Shown: piece after piece, positions 63,732 through 64,000 of the stretch
Layout of the letters: every line of letters starts with the position of its first letter
Position numbering within the stretch: position 1 is the first letter of the stretch
From: Actinospica sp035552695
GTDB taxonomy: Bacteria; Actinomycetota; Actinomycetes; Streptomycetales; Catenulisporaceae
Assembly (NCBI RefSeq): GCF_035552695.1
Contig: NZ_DASZKT010000032.1
Span: 24,006 to 88,005 of the forward strand
Length of the DNA: 64,000 nucleotides
Direction of reading: 5' to 3'
Made by a program: the position numbers and the translations under genes
Notes under the pieces: model-generated
The model's input: the letters and a program-made list of their open reading frames with translations, nothing else
Database searches by the model: none
What the model was told of the DNA's origin: nothing

Positions 63732-63804
63732 TCCTGCATAGCTCAATTGGCAGAGCAGCCGGCTGTTAACCGGCAGGTTATAGGTTCGAGTCCTATTGCA
63801 GGAG
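63732..63804 (+). tRNA. tRNA-Asn (anticodon GTT)
   Basis: A 73-base tRNA. The acceptor TCCTGCA pairs with TGCAGGA, and the anticodon stem GCCGG/CCGGC closes the loop CTGTTAA with anticodon GTT at 63765-63767. The T-arm TATAGGTTCGAGTCCTAT is normal. CCA is not encoded. Confidence 0.95.
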
Positions 63805-63810
63805 CGCGAG

Positions 63811-63845
63811 AACGTCTCCGTGGCCCCGCGCCCCGGAGACGTTTT
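63811..63845 (+). terminator. Terminator after tRNA-Asn
   Basis: AACGTCTCCG and CGGAGACGTT form a perfect 10-bp stem with a 13-base loop, ending in TTTT. It begins seven bases after the tRNA. Confidence 0.85.
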
Positions 63846-63910
63846 GCATCCGGCGGGCGAATTGGTTGATACCGGACAGAACCGGGCACAACCCCTCCGC
63901 CGGAGCGCCA

Positions 63911-63984
63911 GGGGCGGTAGCTCAGCCGGTTAGAGCAGAGGACTCATAATCCTTGGGTCGTGGGTTCGAGTCCCACCCGCCCTA
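63911..63984 (+). tRNA. tRNA with anticodon CAT (Met elongator or Ile2)
   Basis: A 74-base tRNA with acceptor GGGGCGG pairing to CCGCCCT (one G-T pair), D-arm GCTCAGCCGGTTAGAGC, and anticodon CAT at 63945-63947 in the loop CTCATAA. The T-arm GTGGGTTCGAGTCCCAC is perfect. A D-loop and acceptor of this form fit elongator tRNA-Met or the lysidine-modified tRNA-Ile2; the choice needs a model comparison. Confidence 0.92.
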
Positions 63985-64000
63985 CCGAGGTTGGACATCC

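Overview
The window is chromosomal DNA of a high-GC actinobacterium. The evidence is the very GC-rich coding sequence, frequent GTG starts, a single-chain Kgd-type 2-oxoglutarate enzyme, a Hrd/RpoD-type sigma factor, a zur-glyS pair and several TANNNT promoters that end 6-7 bases before a start codon (leaderless mRNA). From memory of the group, the core gene order (era, leuA, recO, uppS, zur, glyS, dus, ppdK, dgt, dnaG, sigma factor) resembles Streptomyces and its relatives. The long GH54/fascin enzyme and the duplicated polysaccharide genes would also fit a Catenulispora- or Actinospica-like organism, but that is inference. No insertion sequence, prophage, CRISPR array or rRNA is visible.

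Layout. 1-4.1 kb: a MarR-controlled MFS exporter cut by the window edge, a GNAT acetyltransferase and a secreted GH54 arabinofuranosidase-like enzyme with a fascin-type beta-trefoil. 4.1-12 kb: kgd, an OmpR-type two-component system whose kinase gene has a duplicated 3' end, and pgi. 12-25 kb: housekeeping genes (era, an SDR, a small protein, glmS, a double-GNAT protein, leuA with a leader peptide, a TerB-like protein, recO, uppS, glycerate kinase). 24-26.4 kb: a PadR/DUF4097 operon with a clear promoter-operator and an odd Trp-heptad coiled coil in the PadR protein. 26.4-32.8 kb: an orphan HoxX, a GNAT, zur, glyS, a variant phosphotransferase and a hemerythrin-like protein.

32.9-40.5 kb is accessory. 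It holds a nucleotide-sugar epimerase divergent from a tight operon of a processive GT2 synthase, a GH26-like lipoprotein and a GT39-like membrane glycosyltransferase, then a methyltransferase and a lipoprotein. 40.5-44.6 kb returns to core genes (dus, ppdK). 44.6-57.6 kb is accessory again: a third GH26-like protein, an ArsR-like regulator, a PadR-ABC-FtsX operon, a second polysaccharide operon, and a LysR/MFS divergent pair. In the second polysaccharide operon the GT2 synthase and a GH26-like domain are fused in one chain, and both catalytic glutamates of that domain are glutamine. 57.6-64 kb: dgt, dnaG, a sigma factor, degenerate repeats, a YtxH-like protein and tRNA-Asn and tRNA-CAU genes.

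The most interesting content is the pair of paralogous polysaccharide modules at 34.5-39.0 and 50.3-54.8 kb, plus the stand-alone GH26-like protein at 44.6 kb. One module has a separate GH26-like lipoprotein with catalytic Glu residues; the other has an apparent pseudo-enzyme tethered to the synthase. I infer two exopolysaccharide synthesis systems, one able to trim its product and one only able to hold or guide it. The polymer is not identifiable from sequence.
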